Shown: positions 1 to 11,634 of the stretch, one piece after another
Numbering within the stretch: position 1 is the first letter of the stretch
Layout: each line of letters starts with the position of its first letter
Origin: Theristus sp. LFF4_11
Taxonomy: Eukaryota > Nematoda > Chromadorea > Monhysterida > Xyalidae
Assembly: GCA_030248135.1 (NCBI GenBank)
Contig: JASANC010005875.1
Location: forward strand, 62,001-126,000
Direction of reading: 5' to 3'
Length of the DNA stretch: 64,000 nt
The notes under the pieces: model-generated
The model's database searches: none
What the model was told of the DNA's origin: nothing
The model's input: the letters and a program-made list of their open reading frames with translations, nothing else
Program-made: the position numbers and the translations under genes

Positions 1-2
1 AA

Positions 3-308
3 CAGAAGTCACTCTCCGATCTGACAATCAATCGCGAGACTAATTTGACCAAATCCGTGCAAATTCGCGTCGAAGAAATCGCCGTCTCCGAGTTACCGCC
101 GAACGTGCACCCGCGCATCATGCACCGCCTGAACGCAACGTTGCTCCCGCGACCGCACTCCGTCGTGCCGCACGCGGCCACCGCGGGCAATCAGGGCGCC
201 GCCGGCGGCAATCAGCCTCAGCGGCAGAACAGCGGCCACGGTGGACTGGACTGGACGTTCACCATGAAGGATCACTTGGAGATGGTCGTCGTAAAACAGT
301 CGAAATGA
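3..308 (+). CDS. C-terminal part of an unidentified protein (5' truncated)
   Basis: An open frame enters at the window edge (frame starting at base 3) and ends at a TGA at 306-308, giving about 101 residues. The tail is GC-rich and codon-like, in contrast to the AT-rich DNA after it. The middle is rich in Ala, Gly, Asn and Gln; the end reads DWTFTMKDHLEMVVVKQSK. An intron acceptor may lie in the first few bases (AACAG at 1-5), so the exon start is unknown. I do not recognise the family. The complementary-strand frame here is a shadow. An AATAAA about 400 bases downstream supports this being a terminal exon. Confidence 0.6.
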   Translation, partial: QKSLSDLTINRETNLTKSVQIRVEEIAVSELPPNVHPRIMHRLNATLLPRPHSVVPHAATAGNQGAAGGNQPQRQNSGHGGLDWTFTMKDHLEMVVVKQSK

Positions 309-1396
309 GACATTTCTCTTTTTTGTTGAAAACTTTTGTTTACGTGCTTTTCTAACTTTACCAAAAATTAAAAATGGTATTGTGGCTGATTAAGTTGACG
401 TTGACGGTGTTTGTAGATCTGTGTTAACGTACCTTTCATTGACATAAACTTTTGTTTTTTTCTGTATTTCGTGCTAAAAGCGCTGGAATGTTTTTGCATA
501 CTGACTGACTATTCCAAAATACAGTGTACTACGAATACGTAAAACTTATTGTTGGTTATTTCTTTTTTTCAGCATGGGTTTTTGTATTGAAAATTGTGGA
601 AATTCTGTCTGAACACATCGTTCTATGTCTTGCAAAAAATAAGAGAAAATCTGTGATTCATACTAATTTTACCACTATACATACTTTTTAAAACCGTAAA
701 GAAATAAACACTCGAATAATACTTTCAGTTGAAAAGTTGGATATCAGATCATCAGCGGATGTATGCACTGCTATAAAAACACTGACCTGCATGACTTACC
801 GACTGACCTAAAACTAGGAATAAGAACACAATAACAACAACAACAACAAAATACGATACTTGATTGATGCCCTAAAGTGGAGTGACGGACTCCGGTTGCG
901 TTCGTCTTGCTACTTCTTGTTCGTCGGCGCACACAGTTGACAGGAGCGAGCGCACAATGACCGCATGAATGCTGGATTGCGCTCGCATTCACCAATGGAC
1001 GCCCACGTCACGCACTCTGGCCTGGCGTCCGCACACATTGCTGTAAACGGCGCAATTTCACTCAAGAATTGTACTGTACGAATTGAAGTTTACTGTACGT
1101 TTTGAAAATACACAAATCTCATCTGTGGTTGTGCTGACTGCTGAGTAAACCAAACTAAACTTCAATAATAACATTCACCCAATCGCATCTAAAGTCACCG
1201 GAAGTCACCATAGTCGCGAAAATCACCGGAAACCTGTCAACAGTATGGTATTCTCATTTAAAAATGATTTTAAAAAACTTGATTTTTGATTTTCGATATC
1301 AGATGTTGCTTGCAATCTAGTCGTGGTGGGTTGTTAAGTTATGTATTTTCATGATGAAACCCAAACCGACGGACCAGCACAATTTCGAGCCTGCCC
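309..1396. other. 3'UTR and intergenic DNA, no gene seen
   Basis: AT-rich DNA with a short (CAA)n run near 830-850. No spliced coding pattern or recognisable element was found on either strand. It holds the 3'UTR of the gene on the left and the 3' flank of the minus-strand ShKT gene. Confidence 0.5.
703..708 (+). terminator. AATAAA polyadenylation signal candidate
   Basis: AATAAA sits in AT-rich DNA about 395 bases after the stop of the first gene. It is the first clear signal on this strand. Confidence 0.4.
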
Positions 1397-3940
1397 TCAG
1401 TTGTTCCCAAATGTCAACCACTCAGCAAAACACCACATCTCCAACGTCCAACCATGAGGCAGTATCGGCCATCCGTGCGGCGGCATCACGGGGCGTGCAA
1501 CCTGCTCCGGAACGAACGGTTTCACCGGTGGCACGACCATGGCGCCCGGCTTCGGCATCGGCAACGGAGCGACGGGCTGCGGCGGCACAACGACGGCGTC
1601 GCAGGTGTTGCACGACTTTGGGCAGTTCGGCTTCATCCAGAACGGATTCAGGTCGCATTCACCTTTGGCCGCCCAGATCGGGCACAGCTGCGTGAACGGA
1701 CCAGGGACGTCCATGCATTCGCCCGGCGTTGGTGGCTGTGCGCCGGAGAGTGGACAATGGTGATAATTACAATGAACTCGTCTGAAGATGGTTCACGCAC
1801 ATTGTTATGACGCCAGTAATGTTGCACAGTGATAAACAACAACAAAATTCGTATTATGATAGTCATGTGCGCATGTCATGTGTGTGCCATGCATGTTTGT
1901 TTGACTGCGCAACATAACTGTGTTGTAAACATGGTGCATTGTCTTCAAACTAGGACGAAAAAGCCAGAACCATGGTGGTAAATTCTATCGATTGTTCTGT
2001 TGTGTTTTGTATTAAATGGGCCTTTGAAGTTGAATTCATGCGCTTGATATTGATGTGTTAATTTTAAAAACAAGCTGCACAAAGACACTGGTCGGTCATC
2101 GCCGTGTCTGTCGGTCCTGGCTGCGTGACAGCGGTCAGCATCCCTGACTGACTGGTCAGAAAGTTCACCTTCTGCACCAAAAAAGTATCGCAATAAAAAC
2201 AATAAAAACAAAAGTCCACAATTCAACACCCCCGGTCCGGCTGCTCTCGCACACACCTTCTGCATGTCCGCAGTGCCCTCGCACGTCCGACACGACGCGG
2301 CGCACGCCGTGTGCATGTAGGCCGGATTCGACAGACACTCGCCGATCGACATCCAGAACGAGCACAGCTGGTGCGTGTCGAGGCAGCCGGCTGGCTGGAA
2401 CGGCACGATGATCACTTTGCGGCCGCCGCTGGCCGGTTTCGTCGGCTCGACGGTTTCCGGCTGCTGCACCGGTTGGGGCTCGATCGGCGGCAGCGTGATC
2501 GCCGTCTCGCGCACTTCGAACGTGCACGTGTCGTGCGCTGCAATTGGCCGGCGGTTGTTTCGTTTCTTTTAATATATCTTTTATTTTAGTCCCGCGTCTC
2601 AATGCGCGCATAGATGGGTAAGCAGTCTCATGTAGGACGCGGGAATTCAAAATTGGCAAAGTGATCCGAGTCCCCTAAATAAGGCCGGGTCACTTAAGCT
2701 ATTCTGTCTGAATTACCACGTAAAGATTGAAACTATAGTTTGCTTGTACGTCCACAACCGCATCGGTTATATTTTGAGCGGTCATATTCGGCTGATAGAA
2801 TGATGCCAGTTTCTCTGCAGCCCATTTTTATAACCGCACAACTGGCGAAAATAACCATTTCAGTGAGGCTCGGACGTGTATTGTCGCCTCTGTCTGTTTT
2901 GTTTTTTTTGCAACACACGGTGCAGCTCCAATGATAGAATGCACGGCGCGGGGCTGCCAACTTGGTTGCTGAAGAAACTTCACGCGAATTTTTTTTGGCA
3001 CCCAGCACTGCATTTTGCACTGCAATGTACAAAATACAGTTATTCAGTTTCAGTCATTTTTGCAGTGCAGTTTGCAGTGTAGTGCAGGATGCAGCGCAAG
3101 ATGCATAGCTTGTCATATAGCTTGTCTCGCGTTTATTATGTTTATAACATGAAAACGCCATAATAACGGTATCAGCCAAATTAACAGCGCAGTTGGCCAG
3201 GCCCGTGTGTTGTCGTGTCACCAAGGACGCTGCATCACTAACCAATGAAGCATTCATGCTGCAAAGTGTCCAACGTCTCGACGCACAGCTCACGGTCTGG
3301 GTCGCAAATGTTGCCGCCGCACGATAACGGCTGCGGTACGAGCAGTTCGTGGTTGTCGGTGTCGATGCCTGAGAAACAACACACACACACACACTTAACA
3401 ATCGTGTGTATTATCGCTAATTTTGGTTCTGAGGAGACTCAATGCGCGCTTAGATGGGTAAACAGTTTCATGCATCACGCGGGAATTCAAAATTGGTAAT
3501 GGTGATTTTACCCCTAAATAGGGCCGGGTCACTTTTCGGCTATTTTGAATTGCCACAAAAAGATTGAAACTAGTTTTTCCTCTCGACGTCTGCAAGCGCA
3601 TTGAGTCGCAGAACCAGTGATGATAGCTTCGAGACATTTTATGAAAGAAAAAATGACATGATAACGGGGTTTCTGGTCTGTCCAGTAAAATTTCTCAAAT
3701 ACTTTTTTTGGTGCAGGCATGATTTTTTTTTCAGAAAGTTATGCGAATGTCCAGAGAACTGTGTCTGCAATTCTCTGCTAAACTGTTTTCTTTGAGAAAC
3801 CCCAAGAACTAACAATCCTCCGGATATTCAATAGCGTGATCGAGCAGTGTCTCAAAGAACTTTGGCGCTGTCTCCGCCTCTTCGAACGACTCCGCCCACG
3901 CTGCCGCCACAAGCAAAAGCGCAAAAATCGTCGATTTCAT
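1397..3940 (-). CDS. Secreted protein with two ShKT domains, four exons
   Basis: Exons on the minus strand in transcript order: 3940-3814, 3368-3243, 2537-2257, 1735-1397. All junctions are GT-AG and in phase (127+126+281+339 bases), giving 290 residues. The start MKSTIFALLLVAAAWA is a signal peptide. Residues 42-90 form a Cys-rich module that I do not recognise. Two six-cysteine ShKT domains follow: Cys 136, 143, 152, 163, 167, 170 and Cys 185, 196, 205, 216, 220, 223. A Pro/Val-rich C-terminal tail ends in FGNN. ShKT domains fold with three disulfides and occur in nematode secreted and surface proteins, proteases and cnidarian channel-blocking toxins, so a toxin role cannot be assumed. Two interspersed repeats sit in its introns. 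Confidence 0.82.
2577..2763 (+). repeat. Unclassified 185-bp interspersed repeat, copy 1
   Basis: Begins near TCTTTTATTTTAGTCCCGCG, contains AATGCGCGCATAGATG, a CGCGGGAATTC block and a GTGATCC block, and ends near a CGTCCRCAACCGCAT motif. It lies in an intron of the ShKT gene. The same unit occurs at 3419-3611, 28478-28668, 37088-37271, 52630-52786 and as fragments near 43556 and 48640. Neither tRNA boxes nor terminal inverted repeats were evident. Confidence 0.7.
3419..3611 (+). repeat. Unclassified 185-bp interspersed repeat, copy 2
   Basis: Same family and orientation as the copy at 2577-2763, in the first intron of the ShKT gene. It ends with GCATTGAGTCGCAG, which is shared with the copy at 28478-28668. 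Confidence 0.7.
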
Positions 3941-5215
3941 GGTGATAGTTTCAGTGGGCAGAAGCAAATAGAAAAGAAAACAGCGCGAAAAGAGAGCAAG
4001 AAGCGACAACGTGCACAGCACACACCGACCGGTAAGAACAACTAACCGTACCCGAGAGTGGGAGACCCGAAAAACAGAAATGCGCGAGTTTTTGAAACCA
4101 TGCTCACAAAGAAATTATCATGCGCTTCGTCGGTAATTGGGCAAACCAGTTTTTTTTGGTGAACGCTTAGCGCTGCAAACGGGCTAGCCCCTGAAAATAT
4201 TGTACCGGGCCGGTAATATTGTTTTTGAACTGTTTTTGTTCCAGTTTTATGATTCTACTGAAATAATTCTGTGATTCGTCAAAACAGAAGTGATTTATTG
4301 CTCTTTTTGAAGAAAACAACATGCGCAGCACTTATTTATTTTTGTGGCCGAAATGGCGAAAACAACCCCTGTTTGTTTTTTTGGCTCAGCAAGTGACAGA
4401 AAATACCAGGGTGGTGGAGACTTCAAGAAATTTACAATTATTGGACGACCTAAATTAAATTATCGGAAACACACAGGGTGCTAATGTAATAAAAAACTGG
4501 TTTACTCTTTTCATGATCAACAGGTAGAAGCACTGTCTACAATTGTCTTGATTGACTTGTTTCCAGACCAGACAGACAAAAATGCAAACTGGATTTCTCC
4601 TGGTTTTTTCTCTCTTTGTTGGCACCTGTTGCGTTGTTTTGTTCAGAAGAGAGGGAAGATATTTTTGGCAAAAATATTAAAAAAAACAATTGCAACTGTT
4701 CATTACAAAAACGAGTAACCTACCTGATCACGTTTTACCATTCGCCAATATCGGTTTAGGGTTTAGGGAGTAGGGAGAATAAAATCCGGATTTATTCAAT
4801 TAAAAATTAAAAATTTCTACAAATTAAAATCTCGTTCGTCTCGTCCAGTTGAGTGAAGTGAGTTCCTAAAAGTGCACAATAATTGCTGAATAAATATAAG
4901 GTTATTTATTTCGAAACAACTATTTTCGCATGTTTTTGCAATTTATGGGGTTTTACTTTTCTGCAATACTGCGAACAGCGACAGCGATCAGTAGCGAAAG
5001 CGGGACCTCGGGTGAGGGGTAGGGTTGTTGAACAAAAATAAAAATTTTTTTTTTTAAAAAGTGATTAAAAAAAACAAAAATGCCGATTTTTTTTTTAATT
5101 CGAAAAATTTTCCTCTAATATGCTCTGAAAACCTCAATTTTGGCAAAATTTTTCGAAAGTTCAACAAAAATTTTCTTTGATTATACCTCGTAAAACTTTG
5201 GGCCGTTTTACCGAC
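3941..5215. other. AT-rich intergenic DNA left of the foldback element
   Basis: No gene seen. TAGGG-type motifs near 4757-4775 and 5026 followed by long A/T runs resemble the ends of the hAT-type elements at 11635 and 12844. The segment 5090-5190 (GCTCTGAAAA ... CGAAAGTTCAAC) recurs directly at 11745-11815 and inverted at 13430-13500. The foldback element may therefore have inserted into another member of that family, but no second end or target duplication could be defined. Confidence 0.4.
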
Positions 5216-5224
5216 TGATTTTAG

Positions 5225-5420
5225 GGGCAGGTCTAAAACACCGCACCGCCACCGCACAAGAAATGGTCTAAAACTCCGCACCGACACCGACACCGCAGTG
5301 TCGGTGTCGGTGTGATGGTCTAAAACACCGCACCGCGGTGCGGTGGCGGTGCGGTGTCCATGGTCTAAAACACCGCACCGACACCGATGGTCTAAAACAC
5401 CGCACCGACACACCGGCACT
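5225..5420. repeat. GC-rich terminal module of the foldback element, left
   Basis: Five copies of GGTCTAAAAC separated by CACCGCACCG / ACACCG blocks, several of them palindromic. The right end (11045-11266) carries the same five in reverse complement with an extra 12-bp CACCGC unit, so the arms are similar but not identical. Repeated sub-terminal motifs could be transposase-binding sites; this is inference. Confidence 0.75.
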
Positions 5421-5540
5421 TCAGAAAAACAACAAAATGAAGTGTGTGCTGTGCCAGTGCGTTGCGACGGTCCTGCAACTATGTCTTTCATATTGTGTGA
5501 CTGGTCTTGGACTAGGACTGGCAACTGACCGGCTTCAGAC

Positions 5541-7680
5541 AAGGACCTGGCGGGTTTCTGCTGTGCATTGGTGCATGTGCATTGATGCATGTGGATTGCG
5601 ATTGTCGCTTTTTGTGCAACAATGTCGTTCAGATTGTGTGACCGGTATTCGACTTTGAACTAGCAACTGACCGGCTTCAGACAAGGACCTGGCGGGTTTC
5701 TCCTGTGCATTGGTGCATGTGCATTGATGCATGTGGATTCCGATTGTCGCTTTTTGTGCAACAATGTCTTTCAGATTGTGTGACCGGTCCTTGACTAGGA
5801 CTGGTAGCTGACCGGTTTCAGACAAGGACCTGGTGGGTTTCTGCTGTGCATTGGCGCATGTGCATTGATGCATGTGGATTGCGATTGTCGCTTTTTGTGC
5901 AACAATGTCTTTCAGATTGTGTAACCGGTCTTGGACTAGGACTGGCAACTGACCGGCTTCAGACAAGGACCTGGCGGGTTTCTGCTGTGCATTGGTGCAT
6001 GTGCATTGATGCATGTGGATTGCGATTGTCTCTTTTTGTGCAACAAGGTCTTTCAGACTGTGTTACCGCTCTTGGACTAGGACTGGTAGCTGACCGGTTT
6101 CAGACAAGGACCTGGTGGGTTTCTGCTGTGCATTGGTGCATGTGCATTGATATATGTGGATTGCGATTGTCGCTTTTTGTGCAACAATGTCTTTCAGATT
6201 GTGTGACCGATGTTTGACTTTGGACTAGAAACTGACCAGCTTCAGACAAGGACCTGGTGGGTTTCTGCTGTGCATTGGTGCATGTGCATTGATGCATGTG
6301 GATTGCGATTGTCGCTTTTTGTGCAACAATGTCTTTCAGATTGTGTAACCGGTCTTGGACTAGGACTGGAAACTGACCGGCTTCAGACAAGGACCTGGCG
6401 GGTTTCTGCTGTGCATTGGTGCATGTGCATTGATGCATGTGGATTGCGATTGTCTCCTTTTGTGCAACAAGGTCTTTCAGAATGTGTGACCGCTCTTGGA
6501 CTAGGACTGGTAGCTGACCGGTTTCAGACAAGGACCTGGTGGGTTTCTGCTGTGCATTGGTGCACGTGCATTGATATATGTGGATTGCGATTGTCGCTTT
6601 TTGTGCAACAATCTCTTTCAGATTGTGTGACCGATGTTTGACTTTAGACTAGAAACTGACCAGCTTCAGACAAGGACCTGGTGGGTTTCTGCTGTGCATT
6701 GGTGCATGTGCATTGATGCATGTGGATTGCGATTGTCGCTTTTTGTGCAACAAGGTCTTTCAGATTGTGTAACCGGTCTTGGACTAGAACTGGCAACTGA
6801 CCGGCTTCAGACAAGGACCTGGCGGGTTTCTGCTGTGCATTGGTGCATGTGCATTGATGCATGTGGATTGCGATTGTCTCTTTTTGTGCAACGAGGTCTT
6901 TCAGAGTGTGTGACCGGTCTTTGACTAGGACTGGTAGCTGACCGGTTTCAGACAAGGACCTGGCGGGTTTCTCCTGTGCATTGGTGCATGTGCATTGATG
7001 CATGTGGATTGCGATTGTCGCTTTTTGTGAAACAATGTCTTTCAGATTGTGTGACCGGTATTCGACTTTGAACTAGAACTTGACCGGCTTCAAACAAGGA
7101 CCTGGCGGGTTTCTGCTGTGCATTGGTGCATGTGCATTGATGCATGTGGATTGCGATTGTCTCTTTTTGTGCAACGAGGTCTTTCAGATTGTGTGACCGG
7201 TCTTTGACTAGGACTGGTAGCTGACCGGTTTCAGACAAGGACCTGGCGGGTTTCTCCTGTGCATTGGTGCATGTGCATTGATGCATGTGGATTGCGATTG
7301 TCGCTTTTTGTGAAACAATGTCTTTCAGATTGTGTGACCGGTATTCGACTTTGAACTAGAACTTGACCGGCTTCAAACAAGGACCTGGCGGGTTTCTGCT
7401 GTGCATTGGTGCATGTGCATTGATGCATGTGGATTCCGATTGTCGCTTTTTGTGCAAAAATGTCTTTCAGATTGTGTGACCGGTCTTTGACTAGGACTGG
7501 TAGCTGACCGGTTTCAGACAAGGACCTGGTGGGTTTCTGCTGTGCATTGTTGCATGTGCATTGATGCATGTGGATTCCGACTGTCGCTTTTTGTGCAACA
7601 ATGTCTTTCAGATTGTGTTACCGGTCTTGGACTAGGACTGGTAGCTGACCGGTTTCAGACAAGGACCTGGTGGGTTTCTG
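5541..7680. repeat. 141-bp tandem array, left arm (about 15 units)
   Basis: The landmark AAGGACCTGG recurs at 5541, 5683, 5824, 5965 and so on to 7661, a spacing of 141-142 bases. Each unit contains a run of GTGCATTGGTGCATGTGCAT type. Because 141 is 47 codons, several frames on both strands stay open across units, which explains the long false ORFs. Confidence 0.9.
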
Positions 7681-7739
7681 GTGTGCATGTGCATTGCGGT
7701 TGACGTTCTAGAACGATGGACACCGTTCACATGAATGCA

Positions 7740-9475
7740 TGAAACAGTGATATGTTTGAACTTAGACCCACGGGTTACAGTAGCCGCAGGTTTGGGTCTT
7801 GCTTGACACGATGCTGCTGAAAACTATGTTTCTTGCGAATCACAGTTGAAACTTTGTTAGAAAAATGCAGCATTGTTACAGAAAATCAAAAATCTTATGT
7901 CAAGGATTACGGTAATTTTGTTGTGGGTCTCGACACGATTTTCTAAAAAAACGTCCCTGATTGCCAGGAAAATTACCAGAATGATAGACACCATTTACAT
8001 GACATCAAAAAAACCATATGCTTAAAGTTAGGGCCTGCGGGTTACGGTAGCGGTAGTTTTCGGTCTTGACACATAGTTGCTAAAAACTACTTTTTTGCGA
8101 AAAACAGTTGAAACCTTTTTAGAAGCATGTAGCATTATACAGAATGTCCAAACTTTAGTTCAGAGACTACGGTAATTTTGCTCTGGGTCTCAACACGATT
8201 TTTCAAAACGTCCCTTTATTGCCAGGAAATACTACCAGAATGATGGACACCGACCACATGATTTCAAGAAACAGTAGCATGTTTGAACATAAAGTCCACG
8301 GATTACGGTAACGGTTGTTCTGGGTCTTGACACGATTTTTCAAAAACGTCTTTTTATTGCCAGGAAAAACTACCAGAATGATGGACACCGATCACATGAT
8401 TTCAAGAAACAGTCATATGTTTGAACTTAGGGCACTCGGGTTACTGTAGCGGCAGTTTCGGGCCTTGACACGATGTTGCTGAAAACTACTATGTTTCTTG
8501 TTAACCACAGTGGAAACCTTTTTAGAAGCATACAGCATTATCACAGAATGTCAAAACTTTAATTCAAGGATTACGGTAATTTTGCTCTGGGTCTCAACAC
8601 GATTTTTTAAAACGTCCCTGTTTGCAAGAAAAAACTACCAGAATGATATAACCGTTCACGTGGTTGCTTAAAGCAGTCATATGTTTCAAAGTAGAACCCA
8701 CGGGTTACGGTAGCAGTAATTTTGGGTATTGACACGAAATTGCTGAAAATTACTTTGTTTGTTGGGAATAATATTTAAAATTTTACAAAGATTCAGCTTT
8801 ATTATGTGAGGTAACCCCTCTACCACAAGCAACCGGCTAGGCTGCAATATGTCAAGGCCCAAAACTGCCGCTACCGTAACCCCTAGGCCTTAAGTTCAAA
8901 CATATGACTGTTTCTTGAAATCATGTGATCGGTGCCCATCATTCTAGTAGTAATTCTTGGCAATAAAGGGATGTTTTGAAAAATCGTGTTGAGACCCAGA
9001 GCAAAATTACCGTAGTCTCTGAACTAAAGTTTGGACATTCTGTGATAATGCTACATGCTTCTAAAAAGGTTTCAACTGTTTTTTCGCAAGAAACAAAGTA
9101 GTTTTTAGCAACATCGTATCAAGACCGAAAACTACCGCTACCGTAACCCGTGTGTCTAAATTCAAACATATGACTGTTTTTTGAAGTCATGTAAACGGTG
9201 TCTATCATTCTGGTAGTTTTCCTGGCAATCAGAGACGTTTTTTGAGAAAATCGTGTCGAGACCCACAACAAAATTACCGTAATCCTTGACATAAGATTTT
9301 TGACTTTCTGTAACAATGCTGCATTTTTCTAACAAGGTTTCAACTGTGATTCGCAACAAACATAATAGTTTTCAGCAACATCGTGTCAAGACCTATAACT
9401 ACGGCTACCGTAACCCATAGGTCTAAGTTCAAACATATCACTGTTTCATGCATTCATGTGAACGGTGTCCACCGT
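7740..9475. repeat. Inner 260-bp repeats and centre of the foldback element
   Basis: Units with CGGGTTACGGTAGC followed by TTGACACGAT and TGCTGAAAAC occur near 7775, 8040, 8298, 8437 and 8699. They recur inverted near 8870, 9135 and 9400. The symmetry breaks around 8790-8850, which marks the loop of the hairpin. Confidence 0.8.
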
Positions 9476-9489
9476 TCTAGAACGTCAAC

Positions 9490-10945
9490 CGCAATGCACA
9501 TGCACACCAGAAACCCACCAGGTCCTTGTCTGAAACCGGTCAGCTACCAGTCCTAGTCCAAGAGCGGTCACACAATCTGAAAGACCTTGTTGCACAAAAA
9601 GAGACAATCGCAATCCACATATATCAATGCACATGCACCAATGCACAGCAGAAACCCACCAGGTCCTTGTCTGAAACCGGTCAGCTACCAGTCCTAGTCC
9701 AAGAGCGGTCATACAATCTGAAAGACCTTGTTGCACAAAAAGAGACAATCTCAATCCACATGCATCAATGCACATGCACCAATGCACAGCAGAAACCCGC
9801 CAGGTCCTTGTCTGAAGCCGGTCAGTTGCCAGTCCTAGTCCAAGACCGGTTACACAATCTGAAAGACATTGTTGCACAAAAAGCGACAATCGCAATCCAC
9901 ATATATCAATGCACGTGCACCAATGCACAGCAGAAACCCACCAGGTCCTTGTCTGAAACCGGTCAGCTACCAGTCCTAGTCCAAGAGCGGTCACACATTC
10001 TGAAAGACCTTGTTGCACAAAAAGAGACAATCGCAATCCACATGCATCAATGCACATGCACCAATGCACAGCAGAAACCCGCCAGGTCCTTGTCTGAAGC
10101 CGGTCAGTTTCCAGTCCTAGTCCAAGACCGGTTACACAATCTGAAAGACATTGTTGCACAAAAAGCGACAATCGCAATCCACATGCATCAATGCACATGC
10201 ACCAATGCACAGCAGAAACCCACCAGGTCCTTGTCTGAAGCTGGTCAGTTTCTAGTCCAAAGTCAAACATCGGTCACACAATCTGAAAGACATTGTTGCA
10301 CAAAAAGCGACAATCGCAATCCACATATATCAATGCACATGCACCAATGCACAGCAGAAACCCACCAGGTCCTTGTCTGAAACCGGTCAACTACCAGTCC
10401 TAGTCCAAGAGCGGTCACACAGTCTGAAAGACCTTGTTGCACAAAAAGAGACAATCGCAATCCACATGCATCAATGCACATGCACCAATGCACAGCAGAA
10501 ACCCGCCAGGTCCTTGTCTGAAGCCGGTCAGTTGCCAGTCCTAGTCCAAGACTGGTTACACAATCTGAAAGACATTGTTGCACAAAAAGCGACAATCGCA
10601 ATCCACATGCATCAATGCACATGCGCCAATGCACAGCAGAAACCCACCAGGTCCTTGTCTGAAACCGGTCAGCTACCAGTCCTAGTCAAGGACCGGTCAC
10701 ACAATCTGAAAGACATTGTTGCACAAAAAGCGACAATCGGAATCCACATGCATCAATGCACATGCACCAATGCACAGGAGAAACCCGCCAGGTCCTTGTC
10801 TGAAGCCGGTCAGTTTCTAGTTCAAAGTCGAATACCGGTCACACAATCTGAACGACATTGTTGCACAAAAAGCGACAATCGGAATCCACATGCATCAATG
10901 CACATGCACCAATGCACAGCAGAAACCCGCCAAGTCCTTGTCTGA
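9490..10945. repeat. 141-bp tandem array, right arm (about 10 units, inverted)
   Basis: Reverse complement of the left array: CCAGGTCCTT recurs every 141 bases. About ten units remain against fifteen on the left, so the arms have expanded or contracted independently since insertion or gene conversion. Confidence 0.9.
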
Positions 10946-11275
10946 AGCCGGTCAGTTGCCAGTCCTAGTCCAAGACCAGTCACACAATATGAACGACATA
11001 GTTGCAGGACCGTCGCAACGCACTGGCACAGCACACACTTCATTTTGTTGTTTTTCTGAAGTGCCGGTGTGTCGGTGCGGTGTTTTAGACCATCGGTGTC
11101 GGTGCGGTGTTTTAGACCATGGACACCGCACCGCCACCGCACCGCGGTGCGGTGTTTTAGACCATCACACCGACACCGACACTGCGGTGTCGGTGTCGGT
11201 GCGGAGTTTTAGACCATTTCTTGTGCGGTGGCGGTGCGGTGGCGGTGCGGTGTTTTAGACCTGCCCTGATTTTAG

Positions 11276-11625
11276 GCTACGACAACATCTGCGATGAAGT
11301 TTTTGAGCGTCCCAAAGCTTGGCCTACCATTTCCGATGCAGATAAGGTGACGATTCGCCTCGCAGAGCGTCCGATTGTGCTCGCTGCTCCGTTTGCAAGC
11401 GCTACGTTGTCTGGTTGCTTGCTGCTTCGTGTCGTGTCGTCGCAACACCATCAGAAGAATTGATCGAATTTCAAGGCGGTATGTTTGTCTTCACTTTAGC
11501 ATTAGCATTAGTTTAGCTGGGGACAATTAGTGACGTTTTGGAGGTCAAAACACAAGAAGAGGCATGGTGACGGTTTGGAAAAGGGGTAATTGAGGTCACC
11601 AAAACAAAATCTGCAAAGTTCCGTC
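11276..11625. other. Sequence between two transposons, no gene assigned
   Basis: The right flank of the foldback insertion continues an open frame of about 60 codons to a stop at 11463. It has moderate GC and no recognised motif. It may be old coding or element-derived sequence; I cannot assign it. Confidence 0.3.
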
Positions 11626-11634
11626 ATATGGGAG

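Larger units (their letters stand above)
5225..11266. mobile_element. 6.04-kb foldback (Mutator-like) non-autonomous transposon
   Basis: A long inverted repeat begins GGGCAGGTCTAAAACACC and ends with its reverse complement. It is flanked by an exact 9-bp direct repeat, TGATTTTAG, at 5216-5224 and 11267-11275. The arms have matching layers: GC-rich terminal modules, an array of 141-bp tandem units (about 15 on the left, 10 on the right), and inner repeats of about 260 bp (about five and three). A short asymmetric centre lies near 8790-8850. Long terminal inverted repeats built of tandem units plus a 9-bp target duplication are the signature of Drosophila FB elements, which are placed with Mutator-like transposons. 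No transposase is present, so mobilisation would need one in trans. Apparent ORFs of up to 284 codons inside come from the 47-codon repeat period. Confidence 0.88.

Noticed and set aside
4757..4775. Telomeric repeat (TTTAGGG) remnant
   Set aside because: Only two or three imperfect units; TAGGG motifs here match the ends of hAT-type elements nearby.
5054..7569. Long repetitive ORFs on both strands (Cys-rich and basic)
   Set aside because: They come from the 141-bp tandem unit, whose length is a multiple of three, and they mirror those in the opposite arm at 9485-11142. There is no splice structure or independent coding signal.
11221..11463. Gene fragment running out of the foldback element
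   Set aside because: The first part is the GC-rich terminal module; the rest has no recognised motif or splice partner.
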